DNA of 64,000 bases, taken from NCBI GenBank assembly GCA_017311315.1, contig CM029666.1, positions 34,482,749 to 34,546,748 on the forward strand, written 5' to 3'. This document shows, piece after piece, positions 24,487 to 35,292 of the stretch. This DNA is from Dendrocalamus latiflorus. Its lineage: Eukaryota > Streptophyta > Magnoliopsida > Poales > Poaceae. Below the pieces are notes generated by a model. The model ran no database searches and was not told where the DNA came from. It saw only the letters and a list, made by a program, of their open reading frames with translations. The position numbers and the translations under genes are program-made. Position 1 is the stretch's first letter. Every line of letters begins with the position of its first letter.

Positions 24487-25000
24487 GCAACGCACAAACT
24501 GACAACTACTGTGACAAGCTTGTGACAAGCGACGTCGCTCTCGAAGAGAGTACTATTACTACTTTCAGCAGGTAGCCCCTCAACTGAAAAACAAGTGATT
24601 GAGGTGATCTCCAACGAGATCCTACCAGTGAGTGAACAATACGTTAAGCAAACATGATATTCGTGGCCTCATTATCCTCCTATAATCCATGCCGTAAGTA
24701 CGCACCAAATGTCTCTTTCTGACATGAGCGCCCCATCCGCTAATTGACTCAACCGATCATCTTAGTATGCAAAGATAAAGTACATATGGGACCCTTAACG
24801 AGGACAGTAACCGGGTCAAAAAGCCTTAGTGGCAGTTCTACATTGTCAATACCAAATAGAAGAGGGCATTAAGCTAGGGATACTAACCAGAGAAAAAGAG
24901 AAAATGAAAAGAAGGAAAGAAAGAAAAGGAAAGGAAACGGCAGATACCTATCGACAACAAAGGGGGGATTTTTTCGGCTGCGGTTATCACTTATTGTATC

Positions 25001-25879
25001 CAGGGGCGTAGCCACCAGGGGAGCTTAGTGAGGCTTGAGCCTCACCTCCGTCGGTGGTAATTTTGTACATAGTAAAAATAGAGAGAGAAAGAGAGAGATT
25101 AACAAATCCAAAGGGAAGCTAGCACTCCTTGATGGGAAAGTTAACAATAAGTATGAAATTAAAAAAAGATGAGGAGGAGGAGCAGAAGAAGTGAAAATCA
25201 TAAAATTAAAGAAGAACTAATCAATCAATTAAAGAAAGAAAGTGAAATAATATATGTAAATCATAAAATTGAAGAAGAATAGGAGGAGGAGGAGTGAAAA
25301 TCATAAAATTAAAGAAGAGATAATCAATCAAAGAAAAAAAAGAACAAAGAAAGTGAAATATATATGAATCTTCTTGAGTCCAGAAATGACGATGGAGAGC
25401 TCGACGAACCTCTGATTGATCTTCTCCCTCCACCGTCGCTCCACGATGATGTGGTCCTACACGTGGCCCGAAGGCACCGCCGCTGTCGAGCCCCCGCTGT
25501 GAAAATGATAAGAACATTAGATAGAGTGTGGAAAAAGATACTGCCTTTTATTTCTATTGTCTTGTTATTCAAATTAGCTTAATTCTGGCATGTTTCATAT
25601 AATTTAAATTTTTATTGTTATTCATAATTTTCTATTATATCACTAATTTTGATATGTTTTATACATAAGTGACTTATCGCTACTCCGCACTCATGGTGCT
25701 TTCTATTATTGAGGTACTTACTTTCTATTTCTCTATTTTTCATTGTTTGTCTCCATCCAATTTATAATTTTTATATGAATTTAAAATTTTATAAGAGTAA
25801 AGGATTAATTTGTGTCAATTTAGTTTAGACCTATAAATAGTTCAGCCCACGCTTAATTTTATTCCTAGCTTCGCCACTG
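25001..25879. mobile_element. hAT-like non-autonomous element in the copy A promoter region (879 bp)
   Basis: It starts CAGGGGCGTAGCCACC and ends TAGCTTCGCCACTG, imperfect inverted ends of hAT style. The flanks ATTGTATC (24993-25000) and ATTATAAC (25880-25887) match at 6 of 8 positions, and copy B has an uninterrupted site here (near 34414). Inside are runs of AATCATAAAATTAAAGAAGA-type words (25195-25320) and one short GC-rich part; no transposase. Confidence 0.75.
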
Positions 25880-26088
25880 ATTATAACATATGTCTTTTAG
25901 CTCTAGCGTGAGCGTTTATGCGAAAGAATTGAATATTGATAAGCTGATAAACTATTTCGAAAAAATTATTCTGATAAGTCACTTTAAAAAAATGGTGAAA
26001 AAATCGTTCTATTTACTTTTCCAGAAAAATTATAAGCCATAAAATCAGAAAAAGCCCCAAAATCTGCCATCCTTACCTTCACTTCCTT

Positions 26089-26265
26089 TAAAAAGCCGCA
26101 CCTCCAACCCCTTGCCATCGCCGTTTGCTGCTGCCATCGCCGCCGCGCGCACTGTGGATCAACTGCTATCTCGCCTTCGACAAGGACATGGGCATGGACG
26201 GCCTCGACAAGTACCTGCACACCAAGACAGTGGTCACTCCCCTCTACAACTCACCTTGGCTATGA
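26089..26265 (+). pseudogene. Scrambled ALDH2C pseudogene (inverted exon-1 piece fused to deleted last exon)
   Basis: After the TTTAAAAAG promoter motif, 26097-26150 is the reverse complement of the start-codon region of the intact gene (34762-34816). On the minus strand it reads GCGGCGATGGCAGCAGCAAA, encoding MAAANGDGKGLEV. It is joined at about 26154 to exon 8 (TGGATCAACTGCTA, matching 42408 on). Exon 8 then lacks 42 bp, a 14-codon in-frame deletion between CTTCG repeats that removes SDAPFGGCKMSGFG. It ends normally with PLYNSPWL and TGA at 26263-26265. Exons 2-7 and all introns are gone. No functional protein can be made. The 3' flank still matches copy B, so the loss followed, or accompanied, the duplication. 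Confidence 0.9.
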
Positions 26266-27692
26266 TCTGATCCGATGAATAGCACAGAAAATTACAGGGA
26301 AAAAATAATGTGTTTTATACATCTAAAAGATTGGGTTATATGTTGATGCGGATACACATATACTTTGCAATTTGCAGTTAAATATATTATTTAACTAAAA
26401 AAATATTGAGCCACATTAAATATTATCAGGTGAACTCTTTCCTAAATAAAATAGGTTTTAATTTACATACGAATTGGTTACTACCTAATGCTAGTATTTG
26501 AATTATGTTCGGGTTTATGAGCGAAAATAGTGTCCAGCAGAAGGTGTGAGAGGAAGATCGCTGCAAAGGAGGAATACTAGCACATGGCACATGGAAGATT
26601 TGTCTCATGCATGGGCTACATATATACATGCACGCTGGAGCATGTGGGTGGCACAAGGAGTATAGACGTATGCTGTGCTTACGTGCATGCCTGAGTCGTG
26701 CAAGCCAAAGAAGCCAGCAACCCTTTGTATTCAGAGACCATCTTATTCAGATTAAAATTTTGCTCTTGATTCTATGGCTTGTGCTACAACGTTTTCAATA
26801 AAATAGGAAGTTTCAATCTGAATATTACCGCCGTTCTTTTTGTGATTTCCTTGCATTTTTAGAGGAAGAACACGTTTACTTTTGCATGGCCGGGTAGACG
26901 AGGATGGAAGCATGTGGTTGAGCGAATTTTTTTGTCACAGATTACTGTATTGAGATAGCAGTTCATACTATCGGTTCATCGGGTTACACATATTCAAAAT
27001 TATCATTGATCCTACATCATAAATATCGGACTCCTTTATGGTATGTACTTCCTTGGATCATTGCGTTATGTCATTTTGTCCCGCAGAAGAAAGACACAAG
27101 TTTCAGTTACTTACGTTGTTGTCTGATCTGTTCGTAAAAAAATGTTTCAGAACACTCATTGACTTCTGCGTGGATTATTTATTTTTAAAGGTTAATCGTA
27201 CTAATGTATCATACTTTGACGAGTCTTTTTTGATATGATAAAGACGCATGGGCCTCATTAACAAACAATAAATGCCTTTTCACGAGAAATTTGCCACGGA
27301 CAAGATATTCAGAATTATGTTACTCAAGAAAATCTGCTGCAACTTGGAACAAGGAATTTCGAGTATCCATTTAAAAATTCCGAAAGGATTCTGTCTGATC
27401 GTTGCTGATGGACAGCGAAGTGCCATTGGATAGTTCACATCTATAAACTACAGCGATTCGGCAGACAGTTCGTCATTGGCCAATTAAAATTCCACTGCGA
27501 GTTGGAATAACGAGTGTGGCAACTCAACAAAGTTTCTGAATTCCGGTTGCTCGATTGTCCTCAGCGATGTGATCATATTGCAATAGTGCTCGTTCTAACA
27601 TCTTTTAATATTCAATTGCTGATACATCGTCGTGGCTAGGCAGCTCATAGCAGCCTCCCGGCTATAATTACGCCCAAGTCAACCTCTGATTA
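26266..27692. other. 3' flank of ALDH copy A, no gene
   Basis: It is homologous to the 3' flank of the intact ALDH (42560-46290), with copy B carrying extra insertions. An approximately 800-bp block present in copy B at about 43031-43830 is absent here, with GCC(A/G)G at the join. No coding sequence. Confidence 0.8.
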
Positions 27693-27976
27693 GGTCCCAC
27701 TCATTTCAGATTAAACTTTCAGTTTCTAGCTTATTTTTCACAATTCAACAATTTTGTCTTTTTTTGGTTTTTTTAGAGTTTTTTAGCTTTTTATCGGTTC
27801 TTTTTTTCCGTATTCGTTTGTACCGTCCGTGACGGGCCAATATGTTTTTTCCTATTTTTAAATTTTTTAAATTTAATTACGCCAAATAAGCCACCGTCAG
27901 CTACAGTATTTTTTTCAGTCAGCTACAGTGCTTTTCAGCTATAAACCACTCAAAATAAGTCTTTTTAAGCAGGGCC
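27693..27976. mobile_element. PIF/Tourist-like AT-rich MITE (284 bp)
   Basis: Flanked by TTA on both sides (27690-27692, 27977-27979). Copy B has the empty site CTGATTAAATTACG near 46290, which defines the borders exactly. The ends GGTCCCACT and, from the right, GGCCCTGCTT are weak inverted repeats. The inside carries the family words GCTACAGTGCTTTTCAGC and GTGACGGGCCAATATG, shared with copies at about 28085-28300, 36410-36695, 39160-39370 and 39930-40185. Confidence 0.85.
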
Positions 27977-28084
27977 TTAAATTACGCGTCAGGGAAGACG
28001 AAACGAAGCAGGTGTAGCTCTCATAATCTCCATAATACAGGGTGTGATCTGTACACATAACAGTACTTAAAAGCACCTAGCTCT

Positions 28085-28300
28085 TCTCGATCAGACTTAT
28101 TTAATATAATTAAATTTAAAAAAATAGAAAAAACATGTTACCCCATCACAGACAATACGAATGAATACGAGAAAAAAATAATAATCACCAAGCTCAAAAA
28201 AGACCAAAAAACCAGAAAAAGTGAAATAAAGAAATAGTGAATTAAAAGCCAGAAGCTAAAGCTAAAACGAGCGGGGCAGAGCCCAGCTTCTTGCTTCTGC
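28085..28300. repeat. Older copy of the AT-rich GCTACAGTGC-type MITE family
   Basis: Runs from GACTTATTTAATATAATTAAATT through the ACAGACAATACGAATGAATAC-type words to GAAGCTAAAGC. The same copy is present in unit B at about 46395-46575, so it predates the duplication. It is in reverse orientation to the copy at 27693. Confidence 0.6.
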
Positions 28301-28897
28301 TTGTAGCTTTTGGCTTTAAGTGCACTTTAGCAGTTGTTAGCTTTTTCTAAGTCAAAAAAATAAGAGAAAAAAGAGAAAAAAAGATACCGGTATATCTTTT
28401 AAGACAATGCAAAGTAATATGGGAAAAATAAAAACAAAAAGGGTAAAAAAAAAGCCAAAAATCAAAATTAAGAAGCCGATACATTTTAAGTAAAAGCTGT
28501 TTAGAACAGAGCTTAAACTAGTTGCTTTTCAGCCTATCAACGAACTCGGAATATGCTATGGCTGTTCATCAGGGCAGGTGCAATTTGAATCACTAATTTA
28601 AACCAGACAGTCTTGACTGTAACAACACATATTTAAATATGACTCCGTAGAATATTTTGCGTCCTAAAGAAGGCGGCAGTTCGATGGATCGGTGGAGATA
28701 AAGAAGTTTAAGACATTCTTATTGGGTGATGACAACTGCATGCCAGCCGATAAATATATTGTCCGGAGACCTTGTTTTTGCGAGAAGGCGGCGAAAATGT
28801 CAAATGCTGCCGTCGACTTGCAGCGACAGTGTAGTATCTTAAGTAGCACATTGTGCTGTAAGGGGTAGCAAAAAAGAATGATTGGCACATGTAGCGT

Positions 28898-29270
28898 TAG
28901 GGGGTGAGAAACGGTAATAGATAATTTGTTTTATCTGATATTTGTATTTGATAAAATACGAATGTGGTAAGTAAAATCTATATTAAAAAATGTTCATATT
29001 TGTATTTGAGAATATTCGTATCCGTATTTGAGAATATTCGTATTTGTATTCAAGACTATTCGATTGGTATATTCAATCTGTTTTCTCTGCCTATCAGCCA
29101 GTTGGCCCAGCCCAAAGGCCAAGCAGAAATCTCGGGAAAAACTCGGACAAATTTTGTGATTCGAAATTTGAATTTGGACAGTTTGAAACCGCTAACCGTT
29201 TCGGTAACCAGTCAAAAGCTAGTGGAAATCAGCAAAACCATTAGCAATTTGTTCTACCGAGATTTATTAC
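28898..29270. mobile_element. Left part of a hAT MITE, cut by the CACTA element
   Basis: It starts TAGGGGGTGAGAAACGG after the duplicated target TGTAGCGT and matches the intact MITE at 48133-48673 up to GAGATTTATTAC. The right half is missing because CACTA sequence follows and no return to MITE sequence is seen downstream. Confidence 0.85.
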
Positions 29271-30052
29271 CACTAATACAGATAGTGTTATCATAGACGG
29301 TTAAAAACCGTCATCACAGACGGTTTCTGAACCGTCTGCATTTTATGTGTTAGTGATAATAGGTGGTTATCATAGACGGTTTCTGAACCGTATGTGATAA
29401 GTTCAAACACAGACGGTTTTTTGAAAAAAAAACCATTTGTGATATTCCGTTATCACAGACGGTTTTTCAAAAAAAAACCCCGTCTATGATATCGTATATA
29501 TTACAGACGGTTCTTTTTAACAATAGTCTGTAATAGCAGAATATCACAGACGATTTTTTTAATTAATTGTCTGTGATATCGTACATATCACACCAAACAG
29601 TCTGTGATAGCTATTCCAAAAGCTACGTTATTTTCTATTTTTCGGCTAGCCTGAGGAAATGCTAGCCATGTCCTCTGAAAATAAGCAAGAAGATCACATA
29701 TATATAGCACAGGACAATCATTACACAAATCTCATAAATGAATTAAATAATGCAAGCAGGCTGATCACATATATAGTACATGACAATCGTTACATAGTTC
29801 TTACAAATAAATTAAACAACTGAATGAATTGTTTGATTAAGTACAATTAATTGATTACAATTGTATCCAATATTTCAACATCTAATCACTATTGCCGGAG
29901 TGAAACTATCTAGTGTTGTTTATGACCTCTACTATCAAGAATTGGGAGAGCTTTCCTTAAATTTCGGCGAATTTGTCAAGATCGATTGCACTTTCGTCAA
30001 ATTCCACACGCTGTCACTAGGAGTAGTTAAATTCATTAACGTGCGCGCGCGT

Positions 30053-30108
<56 letters not shown>

Positions 30109-32530
30109 TGATAATCACAAAATAATTATTGGCAGGTTAACAAACATCTGGATCATTCATCTTAGCGTCCATGATTTCTTTCATATGGCGGCAAACGTAA
30201 AATCCGCATACGTTACCCTGTAGCTGCTGGTGGCACTATAAAAATAAAATTACATACATAAATATTGTCAATTCTAGAGGCATTATAACGAGGTGTGATA
30301 TAGGATTGTTGTATTGTAGCAGGTACCAAAAATCGCGTCCTGCGTCGCAGTGTGGCACTGAATTCCTTGTGTCTCCCTCCCTGGGCAACATAAGCGCTGA
30401 ACGACTTACATGATTCCAAAAAGTTAGCCTCGGCCATTGCAAACGAAGTGAAGATTACAATAGAGTTGTGTACGGAGAAAATAAGTTTACCTGTCAATTG
30501 CTTATTGCACACGGGTGAAGTCGTGGTTGCCACTTTGGTACAATCATGATCAGAATTCAATGACCCTAGTCATGTATATCGTCATAGTGATTAATCCTAA
30601 GTTTATTTAGTACTACAAATGAAATTTGAGTGAAGCACTTACCGTTGGTTGAAAGGTACTATGATGTACTCCTTGTCACTGTGAGCAATCACTCCCCTCG
30701 TTATGTAATCTTGGACGAAGGATGCATTATCTTTAATGGATTGCTTGGTTCAGAGACCAAATGTGGGTCAAGAAAACCCACTGGTTCTCATCGTCGCTGG
30801 ACTTGTTGGATCATGAATATATACATAATCAATGAGTTATGACATTTATCGGTATTACGTGAATATAGAACATGATTGTGCAATACACTTACAGTGTCTA
30901 GTATCGTAGAAGTGAGGTGTCGTATTCGTTGAGGTTGAATAGTAAGAATAAGTCTTCGAATGTCACGACGAAGTAGCCTGAGTCGTGGAGGAATGCGCCT
31001 CCATGTATCTCACAGTGAATCCACTGTACCGTTTGGCTTCATGTTGGACCTCTGCATGTACCAGGTATGCAAAGTATTGCAAAACAGTCAAGCCAGTATA
31101 ATTGTGACTCAGAGACCAACAACACTCCGAGAATGAACTTCCATTGCCTGGGAGGTGCCTTAATCTTCTTTGGTTGGGTCTTAGCGCCTCGCTTGCGATA
31201 CATTTTTTGCGGCATCTCCATGAGAGCCAATGCAACAGGCTTCTAAAGCGGAGCTTGAGGTGGAGCCACAGGAGCCGATGTGACAAGTCCAGGGCGATGT
31301 CCCTCTTGGACCACTGGATGTGGAAATCACGGCATGGACGGGTCGAAGGCGATGTCCCTCTTGAGTCATTGGATGAATGTATGAACGTCATCCCCTAATG
31401 TCATAATCTCTTCATTGGGGGTTTCTTAAGAGTGATGGTCTTGAAAACATCATTAATCATGTCCACCTGGACCTTCACAAAACCAATCTCTAGTTGGGCA
31501 CCGTGCACCAGCGTCCCTGATAGCCATGGATACACCATTCCCTGCCCAACGTCAATGGGAATGAAGCTAACAAGCTTGACTCTGAGGATGCACGGTGTGG
31601 GCTCCTACATATATAATGATACATGATGAGTTAAAGCATCCATCAGGTCTATCTATGTAGCATTCTAGAGAGTTACATTACCTGGATATTATCGATAGGT
31701 AAGTGGGTGTCGCTATGTCCAGTAATTGGCATGGACGTGCAGCTACTTTGACGTTGAGGGGGATTGGGTACCGCATTAACGGGGGGTGAGTTAAGATTAG
31801 TTGCTAACTTGTCTCAGTTTTTCTCTTAATGAATCTATCTCTCTTTGAAGTGAGGTAGCCTTTTCTTGAAGTGAGGCAAATAGTTGTGCCTTAAGTTGTG
31901 CACGAAGCTCATGTATCCTCCATTGCGGGATTTTACCTGTGTACCCAGCGGTGCCGAGTCTGTGAGGGTGTGTGTTTTGTGCCTAAAGAGCCTTGTGCAC
32001 CACACTTTGTTGTTCAAATTTGGTCATCGTCTTCATCTGCACAAAGGCCTCCCATGCTTCCGGCGACACGAAAGGATACCTCGTGAAGGGCGTGCGATCC
32101 TTGGCCATGTACTGCATGATAAGCGTGCTCTTGAAGTTCTTCCACGTTTTTTCCATCGCGAGGAGCACCTGTCATTGCATGAGTCCTTGGACTTCTGCTG
32201 GGATCTCGAATGACATTGTTATTTCTTCCCACAACTGAGTTTTCTAAACCTTTGTTAAATCTTTCCATCTCGCTACGGTGATGAGGACTTGTTGCCTTCC
32301 AATTATCCCGCAGGTAATTCAAAATGTTGCCGTTGCTTTCTTTGGTTGCAGAGGGACCCCATCCGGAGAGACCACCGTGATGGCCATTCGGCCCTCTAGC
32401 CTTTTTGATACTCCTCTAGCACGCTTAGTTACCCCGGTCTTCGGAACATCAAACCCAGATGACGACGATGATGACTGTGCGGACGTCTTCTGTCTTACAA
32501 GAAAAAATGAATTACAGTGAACTATGAGCG
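29271..32530 (-). mobile_element. Truncated CACTA (En/Spm) transposon
   Basis: The left end is CACTAATACAGATAGTG, followed by about 310 bp of subterminal repeats of (A/T)CACAGACGGTTT in both orientations, a typical CACTA structure. Minus-strand frames at 32322-30960 carry a plant Ptta/En-Spm transposase-type domain, read as EKTWKNFKSTLIMQYMAKDR and RYPFVSPEAWEAFV. Other pieces, such as KKIKAPPRQWKFILG near 31180-31130, are broken into several frames. No matching right end (CACTATCTGT...) was found, so the 5' end relative to the transposase is lost and the right border is approximate. It inserted into the hAT MITE, whose continuous target is seen in copy B near 48496. Confidence 0.75.
30053..30108. 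repeat. (CA)16(TA)12 compound microsatellite inside the CACTA element
   Basis: Perfect CA repeats at about 30053-30084 followed by TA repeats to 30108. Confidence 0.95.
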
Positions 32531-33090
32531 TAAACAAAGTTCTATGAAGCTAATGCCACACACCAATGTCTCAAGTTCAGTGAAGTTGGTTATGGCCGCA
32601 ATCTCTTCCTCCTCATTGGGCTATAACTTACTTCATTTAACCTGACACACTGAAGTGTGTAATTTGCTTCATTCCCTTTGAAGGTCTATTTGACATATAT
32701 TATTGCTAAAGGATCCCTTTGGAAGGGTAACATGTCATTCCAAATAGATCTTGTCGCAATAACATGAAATCCTTCTCTTGTAGTAATGTATATATTTAGA
32801 TTTAATTTCAACATAATTAAATATGATCAAAGCACATTTGCAGCAGTATATAAATGACAAAAAATGCACATAACCATGTAATTCTGCCATGTCATTAAAA
32901 GCATAAACATAAAGCAGGAAGTATGATGACTACTGAAATGAACATAAAAAGAATTATCAAGAACAACGAATCAACTAAAATTAGCACAAAGCTCAAATTT
33001 TAGTTTAGTGCTCTCACATGTAGGGTTACACAAGAATTAATCTTGGCTGTCCCTCTACTATGGTCTATAACAAATGAGATTCAAACTTTA
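32531..33090. other. AT-rich spacer, nothing recognised
   Basis: No gene or terminus is seen. It may hold the lost CACTA border. Confidence 0.4.
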
Positions 33091-33330
33091 GGGAGGAGAG
33101 GCAGCGTTAGGAGGAAAGGAGGCGTCGGGAGGGAGAGGCAGCTGGCGACGGGAGGGAGAGGTGGCATCGCGAGGGAGAGGTGGCCAGCATCGGAAGGGAG
33201 AGGTGGCGTCAGGAGGGAGAGGAGACATCAGGAGGGAGAGGTAGCGTCGCGAGGGAGAGGCGGCCGGCGTCGGGAGGGAGAGTCGGCGTTGAAAGGGAGA
33301 GGCGGCGTCACAAGGGAGAGGCGGGCAGCG
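33091..33330 (+). repeat. GGAGGGAGAGG-type minisatellite
   Basis: About a dozen imperfect units of (G/A)GGAGGGAGAGGCGGCGTC, with units about 16-30 bp long. Open frames here reflect the repeat and are not genes. Confidence 0.85.
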
Positions 33331-33344
33331 TAATCAAACCCTAC

Positions 33345-33910
33345 GCGATATATTACTCCTAACTATACTATGAAGTCTATTTTAATTCAAACAAGCTTAT
33401 TTCCTAATCTTTTCGCATTCAATGATTCTCGTAGCAAGTCATCTAATAACATTAACAAACTATTTTTCCTCCGTGTACGAATTCCCATTAACATCACAAT
33501 ATTACTTACTATCGTACTTACTGACCGTTCTTATTTCAATCTTTCTTAAAAAAGTTTCACGAATTTTTTTTGCACTACAACAACATACAATGATCGTAAA
33601 CTCTTATTACTAATTTAACAAATTATCTGTCATTCATAATCTACGAAAATCACAAATGGTTTAACCTACAATGGCTCTTGTTCATAGTCACTGCACAGTT
33701 GAGCGACAAGCTGCAGTCGCTCAAGCGTTGGGCGACTACAACCTGTCGCCCAACGGCCCATGGACAGCTTTCGTGTCACACGCCTGTTCAGCGATAGGCT
33801 CCAGTCGTCTAACGGTTAAACGATTGGAGTCTATTTCTATAAAAGAAATGTTCGTGTATGTATATTTCTGTTATTTCAAATAAAAAATAAATTATTTACA
33901 CGAAAAATTC
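33345..33910. mobile_element. Unclassified repeat element, copy 1
   Basis: From ATTACTCCTAACTATACTATGA to GAAAAATTCT. It matches 45375-45905 along its length, with the words GCAAGTCAT(C/T), ACGAATTCCCA, TACTTAC(T/C)GA and a GC-rich core with CAGTCGC/GCGACTG words near 33710-33830. Its right end coincides with the start of duplicated unit B. The superfamily is unknown, and no inverted ends are evident. Confidence 0.6.
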
Positions 33911-34613
33911 TGCAACACACAAACTGACAACTACTGTGACAAGCTAGTGACAAGCGACATCACTCTCGAAAAGAGTACTAGTACTACTTTCAGCAGGTAG
34001 CCCCTCTCAACTGAAAAACAAGTGATTGAGGTGATCTCCAATGAGATCCTGCCTGTGAGTGAACAATAAGTTAAGCAAACATCGTGGCCTCATTATCCTC
34101 CTATAATCCATGCCACGAGTACGCACCAATTGTCTCTTTCTGGCATGAACGCCCCATCCGCTAATTGACTCAACCGATCATCTCAGTATTCAAAGATAAG
34201 GTACATATGGGACCCTTAACGAGGACAGTAACCGGGTCAAAAAGCCTTAGTGGTAGTTCTACATTGTCAATACCAAATAGAAGAGGACATTAAGCTATGA
34301 ATATTAAGCGGAGAAAAAGAGAAAAAGGAAAGGAAAGGAAAGGAAAGGAAACGACAGGCACCCATCGACAACAAAGGAAGGGTTTTTTTTCCAGCTACGG
34401 TTATCGCTTATTGTACCTTACATACTTTAGCTTTTGCGTAAGTGTTTATGCAAAAGAATCAAATATTGATAAATTGATAAATCGTTTTGAAAAGACTATT
34501 TTAATAAGCTACTTTAAAAATGATGAAGAAATCATTTTATTTATTTGTTCGAGAAAAATTATAAACCATAAAATCAGAAAAAAGCCCAAAATCTGCCATC
34601 CTTGCCTTCGCTT

Positions 34614-34774
34614 CCTTTAAAAAGCCCACCCCCATAGCTTAGCAGCATAGCCTGCATTGCACACTCACTCATCGCCTCATCACACATACCACGTCTCATC
34701 CTCTCTCTCTCCCCCCTCTAAGCCGCTAAAGCTCTCTCTCTCTCTCACACACACGCACAGCGCGCGCGGCGGCG
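34614..34774 (+). promoter_or_regulatory. Core promoter and leader of ALDH2C copy B
   Basis: CTTTAAAAAGCCC (about 34614-34626) is the best TATA-like motif and is conserved in copy A. It lies about 155 bp before the ATG. A CT-rich leader (CTCTCTCTCTC, then CACACACACGCACAG) follows, typical of plant 5' UTRs. Confidence 0.5.
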
Positions 34775-35199
34775 ATGGCAGCAGCAAACGGCGGCGGCAA
34801 GGGGTTCGAGGTGCCGAAGCTGGAGATCAAGTTCACCAAGCTCTTCATCAACGGCCACTTCGTCGACGCGGTCTCCGGTACGCACCTCCGTCTATCTCTC
34901 CCTGCTAGCTAGCTCCTCTCGTCTGGTGCACGTCCCTAGTACATGGACGCATTCCAGGTCAGGTTCACCGTGGCGTATCCAGTTTTACCGGGCGTTTCCT
35001 TCTTCTACCAAGTAAATTTCCACGGAAATCCCGGCTTGGAAGTCAGATAATTCATACTACTCTTTGTTGGTAAATCACAGGGCCAAATCTTGTTGCTAGA
35101 AGAAATCCTCCCATAATTTCAAATTGTACACAAGTATGTACGCAGAATGGTAGGGTAGTAGGAGCGTGCGTTGCCATGAGTGTTTCGGAACATTTGCTT

Positions 35200-35292
<93 letters not shown>

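Larger units (their letters stand above)
24487..29270 (+). repeat. Segmental duplication, copy A (ALDH locus remnant)
   Basis: From ACAAACTGACAACTACTGTGA (about 24493) this region matches copy B (from about 33915). It runs through the promoter, then jumps to the last ALDH exon and follows the 3' flank of copy B to about 48500. Matching stretches are about 90-95 percent identical by eye. Copy-specific insertions: hAT at 25001-25879, PIF/Tourist at 27693-27976, CACTA at 29271. Copy A lacks the insertions that copy B has downstream of its gene. Confidence 0.9.

Noticed and set aside
29861..30223. 120-codon plus-strand frame through the CA/TA microsatellite
   Set aside because: Opened by the repeat; inside the CACTA element and without a domain.
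33000..33010. TTTAGTG as the missing right end of the CACTA element
   Set aside because: Only five bases match and no subterminal repeats precede it.
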